Source: G965220825 sp965220825
GTDB taxonomy: Bacteria; Pseudomonadota; Alphaproteobacteria; UBA828
Reading direction: 5' to 3'
Assembly: GCA_965220825.1 (NCBI GenBank)
Contig: OZ244839.1
Location: 1,488,001-1,552,000 of the forward strand
Length of the DNA: 64,000 bases
Shown: positions 1-9,503 of the stretch, piece by piece
How positions within the stretch are numbered: the first letter of the stretch is position 1
How the letters are laid out: each line of letters opens with the position of its first letter
Notes under the pieces: generated by a model
Seen by the model: only the letters and a program-made list of their open reading frames with translations
Databases searched by the model: none
What the model was told of the DNA's origin: nothing
Made by a program: the position numbers and the translations under genes

Positions 1-351
1 ACCTTCCCGATCGTGCAGATTCCGGGAAGCTGGTACCTGGACGACCTGCCGCCCATGATGTTCATGAAGAAGGTCCCGAACTCGGGCGGCTGGACCAACC
101 CGCGGGACATCGAGGACTGGTGGCGCGACCAGTTCGACTGGGTCTACCGGGAGATGGACTACGCCGTCTACACGCTTACCATCCACCCGGACATCTCGGG
201 CCGGCCCCAGACGCTTCTCATGCTGGAGCGGATCATCGCCCATATCAGCGCCCATGCCGGGGTCCGCTGGGCGACCTTCGACGAGATCGCCGACGATTTC
301 GCGAAGCGCCGCCCCTTCAGGGGCAGAAGGCCGGCCAAGCGGAAAAAATAG
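1..351 (+). CDS. Polysaccharide deacetylase family protein, C-terminal part (5' end outside window)
   Basis: The reading frame is open from the first base and ends at TAG 349-351, so only about 116 C-terminal residues are visible. The motif TLTIHPDISGRP (visible residues 58-69) and the following helix with LMLERIIAHI are typical of the C-terminal part of NodB-fold metal-dependent amidases/deacetylases, especially the branch near allantoinase PuuE and cyclic imide hydrolases. The catalytic Asp/His metal site would lie upstream and cannot be checked. The tail is basic (RRPAKRKK). It lies just before a small CxxC protein and a CobW GTPase, a context that would suit a metal-dependent hydrolase. 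Family assignment is fairly sure; the substrate is unknown. Confidence 0.8.
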   Translation, partial: TFPIVQIPGSWYLDDLPPMMFMKKVPNSGGWTNPRDIEDWWRDQFDWVYREMDYAVYTLTIHPDISGRPQTLLMLERIIAHISAHAGVRWATFDEIADDFAKRRPFRGRRPAKRKK

Positions 352-367
352 GAAATAGCCCCGCCGG

Positions 368-729
368 ATGCGCCGCAGCGGCGAGGCCGAGACGATGTGC
401 GCACTGTGCGGCATCCTGGGCGATGCGCCCCACTGGACCGAGACCGGAACCGACGCGGGACGGAGCGACGCGACGCCGGATCAGCGGACACGCTATCTCG
501 AGCGCATCGACCGGCTCGCCTTGTTGAACCGCATACTCGCCGCCTATGGCTGCCAGGCCGAAGACTGGGCCGGCGTCCAGTACATGGTGCGCAGGCTGAG
601 CGGCGGGGCGACGGAGGTGGTGGGCGACCTGCCGCAGATCTGGCTCGCGGTCGAGCGGCTGATCGGCAGCCCGCCGGACCCGCTGGATCCCGGCCTCGTC
701 TCCGCCCTTGAGGGGCGGGCGGGCGCGCC

Positions 730-733
<4 letters not shown>
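368..733 (+). CDS. Small conserved protein with N-terminal CxxC, coupled to CobW
   Basis: This encodes 121 residues from ATG 368, or 112 residues from an internal ATG at 395, which gives the more natural start MCALCGILGDAPHWTE. The C-x-x-C near the N-terminus together with the nearby His and Glu suggests a small metal-binding protein. Its stop codon overlaps the start of the CobW-like gene (ATGA at 730-733), so the two are probably translationally coupled and work together. No enzymatic motif is visible. The role as a metal-handling partner of the GTPase is inference from the CxxC and the coupling only. Confidence 0.65.
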
Positions 734-1779
<1,046 letters not shown>

Positions 1780-1789
1780 GGAGGCCGGA

Positions 1790-2734
1790 ATGGCGGAAAA
1801 GATCGCCGTCGTCGGTGCGGGGCTGGTGGGGAGCGCCTGGGCCATCGTTTTCGCGCGTGCGGGCCGCGCCGTCGCCCTCTATGACGAGACGGAGGCGCAG
1901 TGCGAGGCCGCGTGCACGCGGATCGAGACCAATCTTGCGGCGCTGGAGAGCCATGGCCTGATCGACGACCCCGAGGCCGCAAGACAGCGCATCCGCGTGG
2001 CGTCCGGCCTGGAGGATGCGCTCGCCGATGCGAACTATGTCCAGGAGAGCGTGTTCGAGCGCGCCGACGTGAAGCGCGCGGTCTATGAAGCGATGGACGG
2101 AATCGCGGGGGCGCAAATCGTCGTGGGCTCCTCGTCCTCGGGCATTCCGGCGTCGGTCTTCACCGAGGGGCTCGGTATCGCATCGCGCTGCCTGATCGCC
2201 CATCCCATCAATCCGCCTTACGTGATCCCCCTGGTGGAGGTGGTGCCCGCCCCCTGGACCGCAGACGATGCGCTCACCCGCTGCTGGGAACTGATGGAAG
2301 CATGCGGGATGGAGCCGGTGCGGCTCACGCGGGAGGTGGACGGTTTTATCGCGAACCGGCTCCAGGCGGCGCTCTTGTGGGAGGCGTTCCGCCTTCTGGA
2401 GGGCGGCTACGCTACGGCCGCGGATATCGACAAGACGATCTCGGCGGGTCTCGGGCGGCGCTGGGCCTTTATCGGCCCGTTCGAAACCATCGATCTCAAC
2501 GCGCCGGGCGGACTCGCGGACTTCGCCGCCCGCCTCCACGACGGCTTCTACGAATTCGTCAAGCAGGGGGAGCCGGCCCAGCCATGGTCCGAAGCTGCGG
2601 TCGCGAAAGCGCATGAGGAACGCCGCAGCCACCTGCCCATGGAGGACCACATCCAGCGCCAAGCCTGGAGGGACCGCCGCCTCATGGGCCTCGCCGCCCA
2701 CTTCGCCCAAGCGCGGCGGGACATGGGAGACTAG
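1790..2734 (+). CDS. 3-hydroxyacyl-CoA dehydrogenase-like NAD-dependent dehydrogenase (lambda-crystallin/gulonate dehydrogenase type)
   Basis: This is a 314-residue two-domain dehydrogenase. The N-terminal Rossmann fold begins with VVGAGLVGSAWA (residues 6-17), and the C-terminal helical domain contains the family-typical GFIANRLQAALL. The motif HPINPPYVIPLVEVV matches the 3-hydroxyacyl-CoA dehydrogenase family, where the His is the catalytic base. Its single-unit length resembles L-gulonate 3-dehydrogenase or carnitine dehydrogenase more than fused FadB/FadJ enzymes. ATG 1790 is chosen because AAGGAGG at 1778-1784 sits just upstream; an open frame continues further upstream but overlaps the previous gene. 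The 10-base gap to the CobW gene suggests cotranscription. The substrate is uncertain. Confidence 0.85.
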   Translation: MAEKIAVVGAGLVGSAWAIVFARAGRAVALYDETEAQCEAACTRIETNLAALESHGLIDDPEAARQRIRVASGLEDALADANYVQESVFERADVKRAVYEAMDGIAGAQIVVGSSSSGIPASVFTEGLGIASRCLIAHPINPPYVIPLVEVVPAPWTADDALTRCWELMEACGMEPVRLTREVDGFIANRLQAALLWEAFRLLEGGYATAADIDKTISAGLGRRWAFIGPFETIDLNAPGGLADFAARLHDGFYEFVKQGEPAQPWSEAAVAKAHEERRSHLPMEDHIQRQAWRDRRLMGLAAHFAQARRDMGD

Positions 2735-2781
2735 AGGACGGCGGGCAGCAGGCGCACAGCAGGCCTCGGGGAAAACGGACC

Positions 2782-3777
2782 ATGGCACGAATCGTGCGAT
2801 TCCACGAAACCGGCGGCCCCGATGTACTGCGCATCGAGGACGTACCGGACGCCGAACCCGGCCCCGGCGAGGTGCGCATCCGGGTGGAGGCAATCGGGCT
2901 CAACCGGGCGGAGGCCATGCTGCGCCAGGGGATCTATCACGAGACGCCCGTCTTCCCGTCGCGCATCGGCTACGAGGCAGCCGGCGTGGTGGAGGCCGTG
3001 GGCGCGGGCGTGACGGCGCCCAACGTGGGCGAGCGGGTCGCCACCGTCCCCTCTTTCGCCCTCTCCCAGACCCGTCAGGGAGTCTATGGCGAAAGTGCGA
3101 CGGTGCCGGCGGAGATCGCCGTGCCCTACCCCGCGGCGCTTTCACCCGAACAGGGCGCGGCCCTCTGGATGCAGTATCTCACCGCCTATGGCGCACTCGT
3201 CCATTATGGCGGGCTTGCGGCGGGCGAGGCGGCGCTCATTACCGCGGCGAGCAGCAGCGTCGGTATCGCCGCGATCCAGATCGCGAGGGAGCGCGGCGCG
3301 ACCGCCATCGCGACCACGCGCCATGCCGACAAGAGCGAAGCGCTGCGGGCGCTCGGCGCCGACCACGTCATCGCGACGGAGGAGGAAGACCTCGCGGCGC
3401 GGGTGATGGAGATCACCGACGGGCAGGGCGCCCGGCTCGCCTTCGATCCCGTCGCCGGCCACATGCTGACGGCCCTCTGCGCGGCGTGTGCCCCCCACGG
3501 CACGATTTACGAATATGGCGCGCTGCACCCCGGGGAGACGCACTACCCGCTCATGCCCATGCTGGCCAAGTCCCTCACCATCGTGGGCTACCAGGTGCTC
3601 GATTTCGTGCTCGACGCCGCGCGCTTCGACGCAGCCCGCGACGCCATCTTCGCCGGCCTCGCAAGCGGCGCGCTCGCCCCCGTCATCGACCGCACCTTCC
3701 CCCTGGACGCAATCGCCGAAGCGCACCGCCACATGGAATCCAACACCCAGATCGGCAAGATCGTCGTCACGGTGTAA
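2782..3777 (+). CDS. Zinc-independent MDR family oxidoreductase (quinone oxidoreductase-like)
   Basis: This is a 331-residue medium-chain dehydrogenase/reductase. The N-terminal GroES-like domain runs from IVRFHETGGPDVLRIEDV and includes GLNRAEAMLRQG. The nucleotide-binding domain has a modified fingerprint, ITAASSSVGIAAIQIA (about residues 153-168), in place of the usual AxxGGVG. The cysteine and histidine ligands of zinc alcohol dehydrogenases are absent, which points to NADPH:quinone reductase or enoyl reductase-like activity. The 47-base gap after the preceding dehydrogenase suggests the same transcript. The physiological substrate is not evident. About 215 bases without a gene follow before the next coding region. 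Confidence 0.85.
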   Translation: MARIVRFHETGGPDVLRIEDVPDAEPGPGEVRIRVEAIGLNRAEAMLRQGIYHETPVFPSRIGYEAAGVVEAVGAGVTAPNVGERVATVPSFALSQTRQGVYGESATVPAEIAVPYPAALSPEQGAALWMQYLTAYGALVHYGGLAAGEAALITAASSSVGIAAIQIARERGATAIATTRHADKSEALRALGADHVIATEEEDLAARVMEITDGQGARLAFDPVAGHMLTALCAACAPHGTIYEYGALHPGETHYPLMPMLAKSLTIVGYQVLDFVLDAARFDAARDAIFAGLASGALAPVIDRTFPLDAIAEAHRHMESNTQIGKIVVTV

Positions 3778-3939
3778 TCCCTTTCCGGTGCGGAGGGCGA
3801 ACGGGCCTCGGATCCGCCACGGACCCCGAGACCCTTGCGCCTGCAAACGAGCCGCAAGCGGGCGCTCGAAGGGCCTCCTCCACTCCCTTGCACCCCGGTG
3901 TGGCACACACGCCCTTCCATATCTGTGTCGGACTCGCAG

Positions 3940-3968
3940 TTGACATCCAGCCACGGTCCTGACATTCA
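3940..3968 (+). promoter_or_regulatory. Candidate promoter for the EPS-locus regulator
   Basis: A perfect -35 hexamer TTGACA lies at 3940-3945. A weak -10 (CATTCA, 3963-3968) follows with 17-base spacing. The regulator starts at GTG 3993, which would leave a short leader. The weak -10 makes this tentative. Confidence 0.35.
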
Positions 3969-3992
3969 TAGCGTGAAACATACAGATGTCCC

Positions 3993-4643
3993 GTGCCTGA
4001 CAAGACCGGCCTCCAGACCGAGATCGAGCTTCTCACCGTGTTGGAGCGGCGCGAGGTGGTGACGCAGCCTGCGCTCGCCAAGCGCCTTTCGATCTCGGTG
4101 GGCATGGTCAATGCGCTGCTGAAGCGCGCCGCGCGAAAGGGGCTGGTAAAGGCCAAGGCCGCACCCTACAAGCGCTGGGCCTACTACCTCACGCCCGAGG
4201 GATTCCAGGAGAAGAGCCACCTCGTCGCGCAGTATCTCGATGCGTCGCTGGCCTTCTTCCGCAAGGTGCGACAGGAATATCGGATGCTCTTCGTAAGCGG
4301 TCGGAGGTCCGGCCTCCGTCGTTTCGTCCTTGTGGGACGGGGCGAGGTGGCGGAGATCGCGTTGCTGGCGGCGCTCGAGGCGGACGTGGAGCTGGTGGGG
4401 ATCCTGGACCGCGGGGCCAACGCCGAGCGCGTTCATGGCCTGCCGGTCCTGCGTTCGCTCGACGAAGCGGAAGGCTGGGACGCCCTGGTAATCACGGAGC
4501 CCCGGCATCCACAGGCCGCGTTCGACCGGCTGCGCGACACCGTTCCGGACCGTCAACTGCTGGCGCCGCCCTTCCTGCGCATCGTGCGGGAGCCGCTGGA
4601 CTTCGCACCGCCGACGGTCGAGCCAACGGAGGCGCGCCGATGA
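3993..4643 (+). CDS. Winged-helix EPS-locus transcriptional regulator with C-terminal Rossmann-like domain
   Basis: This is a 216-residue protein starting at GTG 3993. Residues 8-65 form a winged helix-turn-helix (ALAKRLSISVGMVNALLKRA, then the wing KRWAYYLTPEGF), like the MarR-type EPS-associated regulators at the head of exopolysaccharide loci. Residues 100-180 look like a Rossmann or CoA-binding-like fold (FVLVGRGEVAEIALLAAL, GILDRGANAERVHGLPV), as found in sugar-modifying and sensing proteins. The domain pairing suggests it senses a nucleotide-sugar or cofactor; that is inference. Its stop overlaps the start of a NusG/RfaH-like remnant (ATGA 4640-4643), the usual regulator-antiterminator pairing of such loci. 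Confidence 0.75.
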   Translation: MPDKTGLQTEIELLTVLERREVVTQPALAKRLSISVGMVNALLKRAARKGLVKAKAAPYKRWAYYLTPEGFQEKSHLVAQYLDASLAFFRKVRQEYRMLFVSGRRSGLRRFVLVGRGEVAEIALLAALEADVELVGILDRGANAERVHGLPVLRSLDEAEGWDALVITEPRHPQAAFDRLRDTVPDRQLLAPPFLRIVREPLDFAPPTVEPTEARR

Positions 4644-4711
4644 CCGCGCCCCTGGCAAGGTGGTACGTCGTTCACGCGCGACTCCGCCGGGGGCGCCGCG
4701 CGGAGGCGTGA
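4640..4711 (+). pseudogene. NusG/RfaH-like antiterminator, N-terminal remnant
   Basis: A 23-codon frame begins at ATG 4640, overlapping the regulator stop by 4 bases, and ends at TGA 4709-4711. Its first residues, MTAPLARWYVVHARLRRG, match the start of NusG/RfaH/UpxY-type transcription antiterminators, where W-Y-V-V-H opens the NGN domain. Nothing recognisable of the rest of the gene follows. It is best read as the leftover 5' end of a loading antiterminator for the glycan operon. The fragment is short, so the family call rests mainly on that one motif and the genomic position. Confidence 0.5.
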
Positions 4712-4874
4712 GTAGCGCCGGCCCCGGCGGGCCGGCGCCGAACGACGCGTTGCAAACGGGTGGAGCCGGCTTCACCCGAATGGCGGTAGCGTGGCACGAT
4801 CTCGGGCTATCGCCAGTCTGGTAGAAGAGATTTCCGTTGCAGGATGGAATAGCGGGTGTGATCCACCAAACAAC

Positions 4875-4943
4875 ATGATCAGGCTTTGCACGCGCTGCAT
4901 ATATCCGGATACGAAGCCCGATTTGTTTTTCGACGACGAAGGG
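4875..4943 (+). pseudogene. N-acetyl sugar amidotransferase (PseA/WbpG-like), N-terminal remnant
   Basis: ATG 4875 starts a frame reading MIRLCTRCIYPDTKPDLFFD, the highly characteristic N-terminus of PseA/WbpG-type N-acetyl sugar amidotransferases with its C-x-x-C zinc site. After about 23 codons the similarity stops and the sequence joins, in another frame, the middle of a pseudaminic acid synthase-like gene. This indicates a deletion that removed most of this gene and the start of the next. It cannot make a working enzyme. Confidence 0.65.
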
Positions 4944-5486
4944 GGAGATCGCCGAGGCGGTTCAGGCCGGGCGCGACAGGGGCTACGCCCAACTGACGCT
5001 GTTGCACTGCATCAGCGGCTATCCGCTGGCGCCCGAGGAGGTGAACCTGCGCATTATGACCGACATGCGCCGCGGCTTCGCGTCCAGGTGGGTCTCTCCG
5101 ACCACACGTTGGGAACCGCCGTCGCGCTCGGCGCCACGGCGGTTGAGAAGCACGTGACTCTCTTCCGCACCGACGGCGGACCGGACAGCGCGTTCTCCCT
5201 GGAGCCCGAGGCTGGTCGCCGACGCGCGAGATGCTTGGGCCGCGCTCGGGTCGCAAATTATCTCCGGACGGAGAGCGAGTCGGATAGCCTTGTATTCCGT
5301 TGTTCCAACTTCGCGGCCGACGACATCGCCGAATGCGAGGCTCTGACCAACGGCAACGTCAGGATCATCCGGACCCAGCCACGGTCTCGCACTCAGGCTC
5401 CTGCCCGCCGTCCTGGGTTGCCGCGCGGCTCGCCGCATCTCGATCGGCTGAAAACTGGTCCGGTAGACCTGCGTCACCTTCCATGA
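4944..5486 (+). pseudogene. Pseudaminic acid synthase (PseI/NeuB-like) pseudogene, 5'-deleted and frameshifted
   Basis: Three frames together give a recognisable C-terminal half of a PseI/NeuB sialic-acid-type synthase. The frame of 4945 reads TLLHCISGYPLAPEEVNLRI. A one-base loss near 5080 then shifts to GLSDHTLGTAVALGA, EKHVTLF and GPDSAFSLEPE; GPDSAFSLEP is typical of PseI rather than NeuB. A further shift near 5210 gives LVADARDAWAALG. An antifreeze-like end (ADDIAECEALTNGNVRIIR) follows, and after another shift LLPAVLGCRAARRISIG runs to a stop near 5486. The N-terminal half is missing. The gene is non-functional unless several sequencing errors coincide. Confidence 0.75.
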
Positions 5487-7234
5487 GATTCGAAGGCACA
5501 AGGCAATCGGTCCGGCTGTTCCGATACTTCTTCGGCGTCTATCCCGTGCGCAGCACCTTCGTTCTGCTGGCGCTGACGGCGGCTGCGCTGGCGGAAGGAG
5601 CCGGTATCGCGGCCCTGCTGCCGCTGATTACCCTGGTGATCGACTCCGAGAGCGCCGGAGGTACCCTGGGACACTACGTCGAACGCGTCTTCGCCCTGGC
5701 CGGGTCGACGCCCTCTCTCGGCGGGCTTCTGGTCTTCATCGTCGTGGCGATCGTCCTGAAGGCGCTGCTGGTGCTGTTAGCCATGGTGCAGGTAGGCTAC
5801 TCGGCGGCACACGTCGCGATGGACCTCCGGCTTGCCTTTATCCGAACCCTGCTGAGAGCGCGTTGGGAACACTTCGTGCACCAACGTGCCGGCGATCTGG
5901 CAAGCGCCGTCAGTGTCGAGCCGACGCGGGCAGCCACCGCCTATGTGGCGTCCTGCCGTGCCTTATCCAGCGGAATACAGCTCCTGATCTATGTGGCGCT
6001 TTCCCTCGCCATCTCGTGGCAGGTCTCGCTCATTGCCCTCATCATCGGCGCGTTCGGCATGATCGGCCTAAGCTGGCTCGTCGCCCTGGCCCGCCGCGCG
6101 GGGCAGAACCAGACCGATCTCCAGAAGTCCTTCATGACGCGCGTGCTGCAGGGACTGGAAGGCATGAAGCCGCTGAAGGCCATGGCCCGCGAGAGCGGCC
6201 TGGGCCCTCTGATCGATGACGATACGCGCGGACTCAACCGGGCCCAGCGAACGATCGTCGTCACGCGCGACGCGCTGAACGAATCGCACGAGATCATCCG
6301 TGCCCTCGCCGTGGCGGGTGGCCTCTATGTCTTCGTCGCCATATGGGGCCAACCGGTCGACGGCCTGCTGGTGCTGGCGCTGCTCTTCGTGCGTACCCTG
6401 CAAAAGGTGAACGTGCTGCAAAGCGAATACCAGATTGCCGCTGCCAACCAGCCGGCTTTCGTCTTCCTTCGTTCCACGATCGCGGTCGCCGAGCGGGCGG
6501 AGGAGCCGGGCCTGGGCAACACGACGCCGCAGCTCGCCTCGGCAATCTCGCTCCGGGGCGTGAGCTTTTCGTACGGCCGCAAGAACGTGCTGGAGCGAGT
6601 CTCCATGACGCTGCCGGCCGGCGCGTTCATCGCCGTCGTCGGCTCCTCCGGCGCCGGCAAGACAACCGTTGCGGATCTTATCATCGGGCTGCTGCGGCCC
6701 CAGCAGGGCGAGGTCTGGATCGACGACCTGCCCATGCGCGACGTCGACGCGCACGCCTGGCGGGGCTTGATCGGCTACGTGCCGCAGGAAACGTTCCTCT
6801 TTCACGACACGGTAATGGCTAACGTCACCCTCGGCGATGAGGGTGCTTCTCGCACCGACGTGGAGAGGGCGCTTCGCCGCGCCGAGGCCTGGGACTTCGT
6901 CGAAGCATTGCCCGAGCGCATGGACACCATCGTGGGCGAGCGCGGCGCCAAGCTCTCCGGCGGCCAGCGACAACGCATCGCCATCGCACGGGCGCTGATT
7001 CGCGATCCCGTGCTCCTGATCCTTGACGAGGCCACCACCGCGCTGGACCCGAAGACGGAGGCGGGGATCGTGGCGACCGTTAGACGGCTGACGGGAAAGG
7101 TCACCGTGCTCGCAATCTCACACCAGCCGGCGATGCGACAGGCAGCCGATATCGCCTACTGCCTGGTGGATGGACGGGCGGTGCGTGAAGAGGCTGTTGG
7201 CACCCCGAGTTTGGGGGCAGCTGGCCCGTCGTGA
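5483..7234 (+). CDS. ABC transporter, fused permease-ATPase (type I exporter) of the glycan locus
   Basis: The product has 583 residues and a half-transporter layout: about six membrane segments in residues 1-310, then one nucleotide-binding domain. Walker A GSSGAGKT is near residue 390, the signature LSGGQRQRIAIARAL near 490, Walker B LLILDEATTALD near 512 and the H-loop ISHQ near 545. ATG 5483 overlaps the stop of the pseI-like remnant (ATGA), so it was translationally coupled to that lost gene; a longer upstream frame belongs to the remnant. In this setting it probably flips a lipid-linked glycan or exports a glycan precursor as a homodimer. The substrate is inferred only from neighbours. 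Confidence 0.85.
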   Translation: MRFEGTRQSVRLFRYFFGVYPVRSTFVLLALTAAALAEGAGIAALLPLITLVIDSESAGGTLGHYVERVFALAGSTPSLGGLLVFIVVAIVLKALLVLLAMVQVGYSAAHVAMDLRLAFIRTLLRARWEHFVHQRAGDLASAVSVEPTRAATAYVASCRALSSGIQLLIYVALSLAISWQVSLIALIIGAFGMIGLSWLVALARRAGQNQTDLQKSFMTRVLQGLEGMKPLKAMARESGLGPLIDDDTRGLNRAQRTIVVTRDALNESHEIIRALAVAGGLYVFVAIWGQPVDGLLVLALLFVRTLQKVNVLQSEYQIAAANQPAFVFLRSTIAVAERAEEPGLGNTTPQLASAISLRGVSFSYGRKNVLERVSMTLPAGAFIAVVGSSGAGKTTVADLIIGLLRPQQGEVWIDDLPMRDVDAHAWRGLIGYVPQETFLFHDTVMANVTLGDEGASRTDVERALRRAEAWDFVEALPERMDTIVGERGAKLSGGQRQRIAIARALIRDPVLLILDEATTALDPKTEAGIVATVRRLTGKVTVLAISHQPAMRQAADIAYCLVDGRAVREEAVGTPSLGAAGPS

Positions 7235-7662
7235 CAGTGCTCGCCCGCCAGATAACGGCAGTGCCGGCGGCACATATCTGCATCGACGAAGAGTTCGGCT
7301 GGCGAGCGCTCAAGATCACCCGGCTAGTCGGAGTCGACGGCGAGCTGGCTCCGGCGACATGGGACGACATCGACTCCGACGCGCGGCGCACCGCACTCGG
7401 TATCGTGCAACCGATCGGACCGCGCCTCGCGCTGCGCTTGGCGACCTTCGCCGATCAGGACCGCGCCGTGAGGGGCTGCGTTCTGGTTGCCAGACAGCCC
7501 GCCCGGAATGCGAGCTCGGACGAGACCTCGCATGCCGACAGACACTCCGCCGCGAATGAGTCGGGACAACGGAAACCCCGGGGGAGTGCGTCAATGAATG
7601 GAGTCGGCACTTGCCCCTTCGACATTCATGCGCGGATAACAGGTGGGATTACAAGAGAATGA
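7231..7662 (+). CDS. Unrecognised protein, possibly a gene remnant
   Basis: A 143-codon frame starts at GTG 7231 and overlaps the ABC transporter stop as GTGA, which favours translation. The first 90 residues look protein-like (HICIDEEFGWRALKITRLVG, then PIGPRLALRLATFADQDRAV). The last 50 are low-complexity and polar (SSDETSHADRHSAANES), as if read through former non-coding DNA. No family is recognised. It fills the stretch between the exporter and the methyltransferase, which otherwise shows nothing. In a locus with many gene wrecks, a truncated gene is as likely as an intact small one. Confidence 0.4.
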   Translation: MTVLARQITAVPAAHICIDEEFGWRALKITRLVGVDGELAPATWDDIDSDARRTALGIVQPIGPRLALRLATFADQDRAVRGCVLVARQPARNASSDETSHADRHSAANESGQRKPRGSASMNGVGTCPFDIHARITGGITRE

Positions 7663-8396
7663 GCGGCAATTCGAACAAGAAAGCGATCAGGGCTGAGGCC
7701 TGGAATCCTACGAGCCTGTACGGCGGAAAGGCTAGTGAAGACTACAGACACTTCGCCAATGACTTCTACCAACATCGTTTGACTCAGTGGACATCGATCT
7801 ATCTGCAATGCGCGCCGCTCGCTCGATACAAGAATGTTCATTCAGTACTCGAATTTGGGAGCGGCCGGAATCTGACGAAATTCATCGCTGAGTTTCTGGG
7901 CCTGTCGCACACGACGGTCGACGTCTCCGAGAGGTTTCGACCGGATCACGTCTCCTCCATTCTCGATTTTCCCTTCTCAGGTCGGAAATACGATCTGGTT
8001 TGCTCGTTCCAGTGCCTTGAGCACAATCCACTGGAACAGTTGGATGAACTGATAGCCCATATGGTTCAATTCACCAGCAGATACCTTTATGTGTCGTTGC
8101 CTTACTCTGGATCGTGGTTCTCGATCTCCTTCAGTATTCGAGTTCCGAAGTTTCAATTCTCCCTACAGAGATATGTCGTTTCCGACTTGGTTGGCGGACG
8201 CAGAATCGACGTACGACCGCTGCGCTCGCGCCCACCCGAGCAGTTCCATTCCACTCATTGGTGGGAAACCGGGCGTCCGGGAACCCGCAAGAAGACCGTG
8301 ATCAAAAAATTCGAGAGTCACGGGCTGAAACTCATCGATTCGTATCACAACGTGTTCTACCCCCATCATGTCTTTTTTCTGTTCGAGCGAATTTGA
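7659..8396 (+). CDS. SAM-dependent methyltransferase, class I-like, atypical base composition
   Basis: This is a 245-residue protein from ATG 7659. The SAM-binding glycine motif is VLEFGSGRNLTKFI (about residues 62-75), with an acidic strand end at TTVDVSERF and motif FQCLEHNPLEQL near residue 128, all typical of class I methyltransferases acting on sugars or small molecules. Codons are clearly richer in A and T than those of the neighbouring genes (for example aaattcatc, gttcattcagtactc), suggesting recent acquisition. It abuts the next glycosyltransferase (stop at 8396, ATG at 8397). The likely role is methylation of a glycan or sugar precursor; the target is not shown by sequence. Confidence 0.7.
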   Translation: MSGNSNKKAIRAEAWNPTSLYGGKASEDYRHFANDFYQHRLTQWTSIYLQCAPLARYKNVHSVLEFGSGRNLTKFIAEFLGLSHTTVDVSERFRPDHVSSILDFPFSGRKYDLVCSFQCLEHNPLEQLDELIAHMVQFTSRYLYVSLPYSGSWFSISFSIRVPKFQFSLQRYVVSDLVGGRRIDVRPLRSRPPEQFHSTHWWETGRPGTRKKTVIKKFESHGLKLIDSYHNVFYPHHVFFLFERI

Positions 8397-9503
8397 ATGT
8401 CGCCGCTCACCGCACCCCTTTTTTTCCTTTCCGATCTCGATGGCGGCGGGGCGCAGCGGACGACGATCAATCTGGTGCGCCACTGGCCCAGGGATCGGCC
8501 GGCGCCTACCCTCGTGCTCGGGCGTACCTCAGGCACCGGTCGATCCTGGCTCGACGGCATAGAGACGGTGGACCTTGGCGCGGGACGCTTGAGGTGGGCC
8601 CTCCTGCCGCTTCGCCGGCTGATCCGCCGTCGGCGACCGGAACTTGTCTATTCAACCATGGTAGGCGCGAACATCGTGGCCGCGACGAGCATGATCGGTC
8701 TGCGCCGTCCGCCGCTCCTGGTCGCGCGGGAGACCAGCAGCCACCGGGCGCGCGGGGACTTGTCGCGCGCACAGCGCCAGGCCGTCGGATGGGCTTACCG
8801 CCGGGCAGACGCCGTGGTCGCGCTGTCGGAAGGGATGCGTGACGAGCTGATGAAAGACTGCCGCCTGGAGGCGGAACGTGTGATCACGATTCACAATCCG
8901 GTGGATATCGACGACTTCCGTCGGCGCGCCCGTGGCGGCGTCCACCCGTGGCCGGGCGAGGGGCCTATGGTCGTCGCGGCCGGGCGTCTAGTACGGCAGA
9001 AGGGATTTGACATCCTGCTGCGCTCCTTCGCCGGACTGGAAACGGGGAACGCGAGACTCGCCGTCCTCGGCGAGGGACCGGAGCGCGAGGCGCTCGCGAG
9101 GCGCGCGGTCGAGCTTGGAGTGGCGGAACGGATCGTCATGCCGGGCCATGTCACCGAGATAGCACCCTGGTTGACCCACGCTGCCGCCTTCGCGCTATCG
9201 TCCCGCTGTGAGGGGTTCGGTCATGTCATCGTCGAGGCCATGGCGTGCGGTGCACCCGTGGTGGCGTTCAACTGCCCCTACGGCCCGGCCGACATCATCG
9301 AAGATGGTCAAACGGGAGTGCTTGTACCGCCTCTGGATAGCGACGCGCTGACCGCGGCCCTGGACCGGGTGCTTGCAGATGACGAACTCGCCACGCGCCT
9401 ACGCGCGGCCGGCCGGCTGGCCGCGACACGCTTTTCGGCGCCCATGATCGCCCGAACCTATGCGGCGCTCTTCGACGACCTCTGCGCCGCCCCGCGGCAT
9501 TGA
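8397..9503 (+). CDS. Glycosyltransferase family 4 protein
   Basis: This is a 368-residue GT-B fold enzyme. The N-terminal domain opens with FFLSDLDGGGAQRTTINLV, the acceptor-side glycine loop of GT4 enzymes. The C-terminal nucleotide-sugar domain has VVAAGRLVRQKGFDILLRSF (near residue 190), SRCEGFGHVIVEAMACGAPV (near 267) with the E-x7-E motif, and NCPYGPADIIEDGQTGVLVP. All key elements look intact. It starts directly after the methyltransferase stop. It would transfer a sugar during assembly of the locus glycan at the inner membrane or cytosol; donor and acceptor are unknown. Confidence 0.88.
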   Translation: MSPLTAPLFFLSDLDGGGAQRTTINLVRHWPRDRPAPTLVLGRTSGTGRSWLDGIETVDLGAGRLRWALLPLRRLIRRRRPELVYSTMVGANIVAATSMIGLRRPPLLVARETSSHRARGDLSRAQRQAVGWAYRRADAVVALSEGMRDELMKDCRLEAERVITIHNPVDIDDFRRRARGGVHPWPGEGPMVVAAGRLVRQKGFDILLRSFAGLETGNARLAVLGEGPEREALARRAVELGVAERIVMPGHVTEIAPWLTHAAAFALSSRCEGFGHVIVEAMACGAPVVAFNCPYGPADIIEDGQTGVLVPPLDSDALTAALDRVLADDELATRLRAAGRLAATRFSAPMIARTYAALFDDLCAAPRH

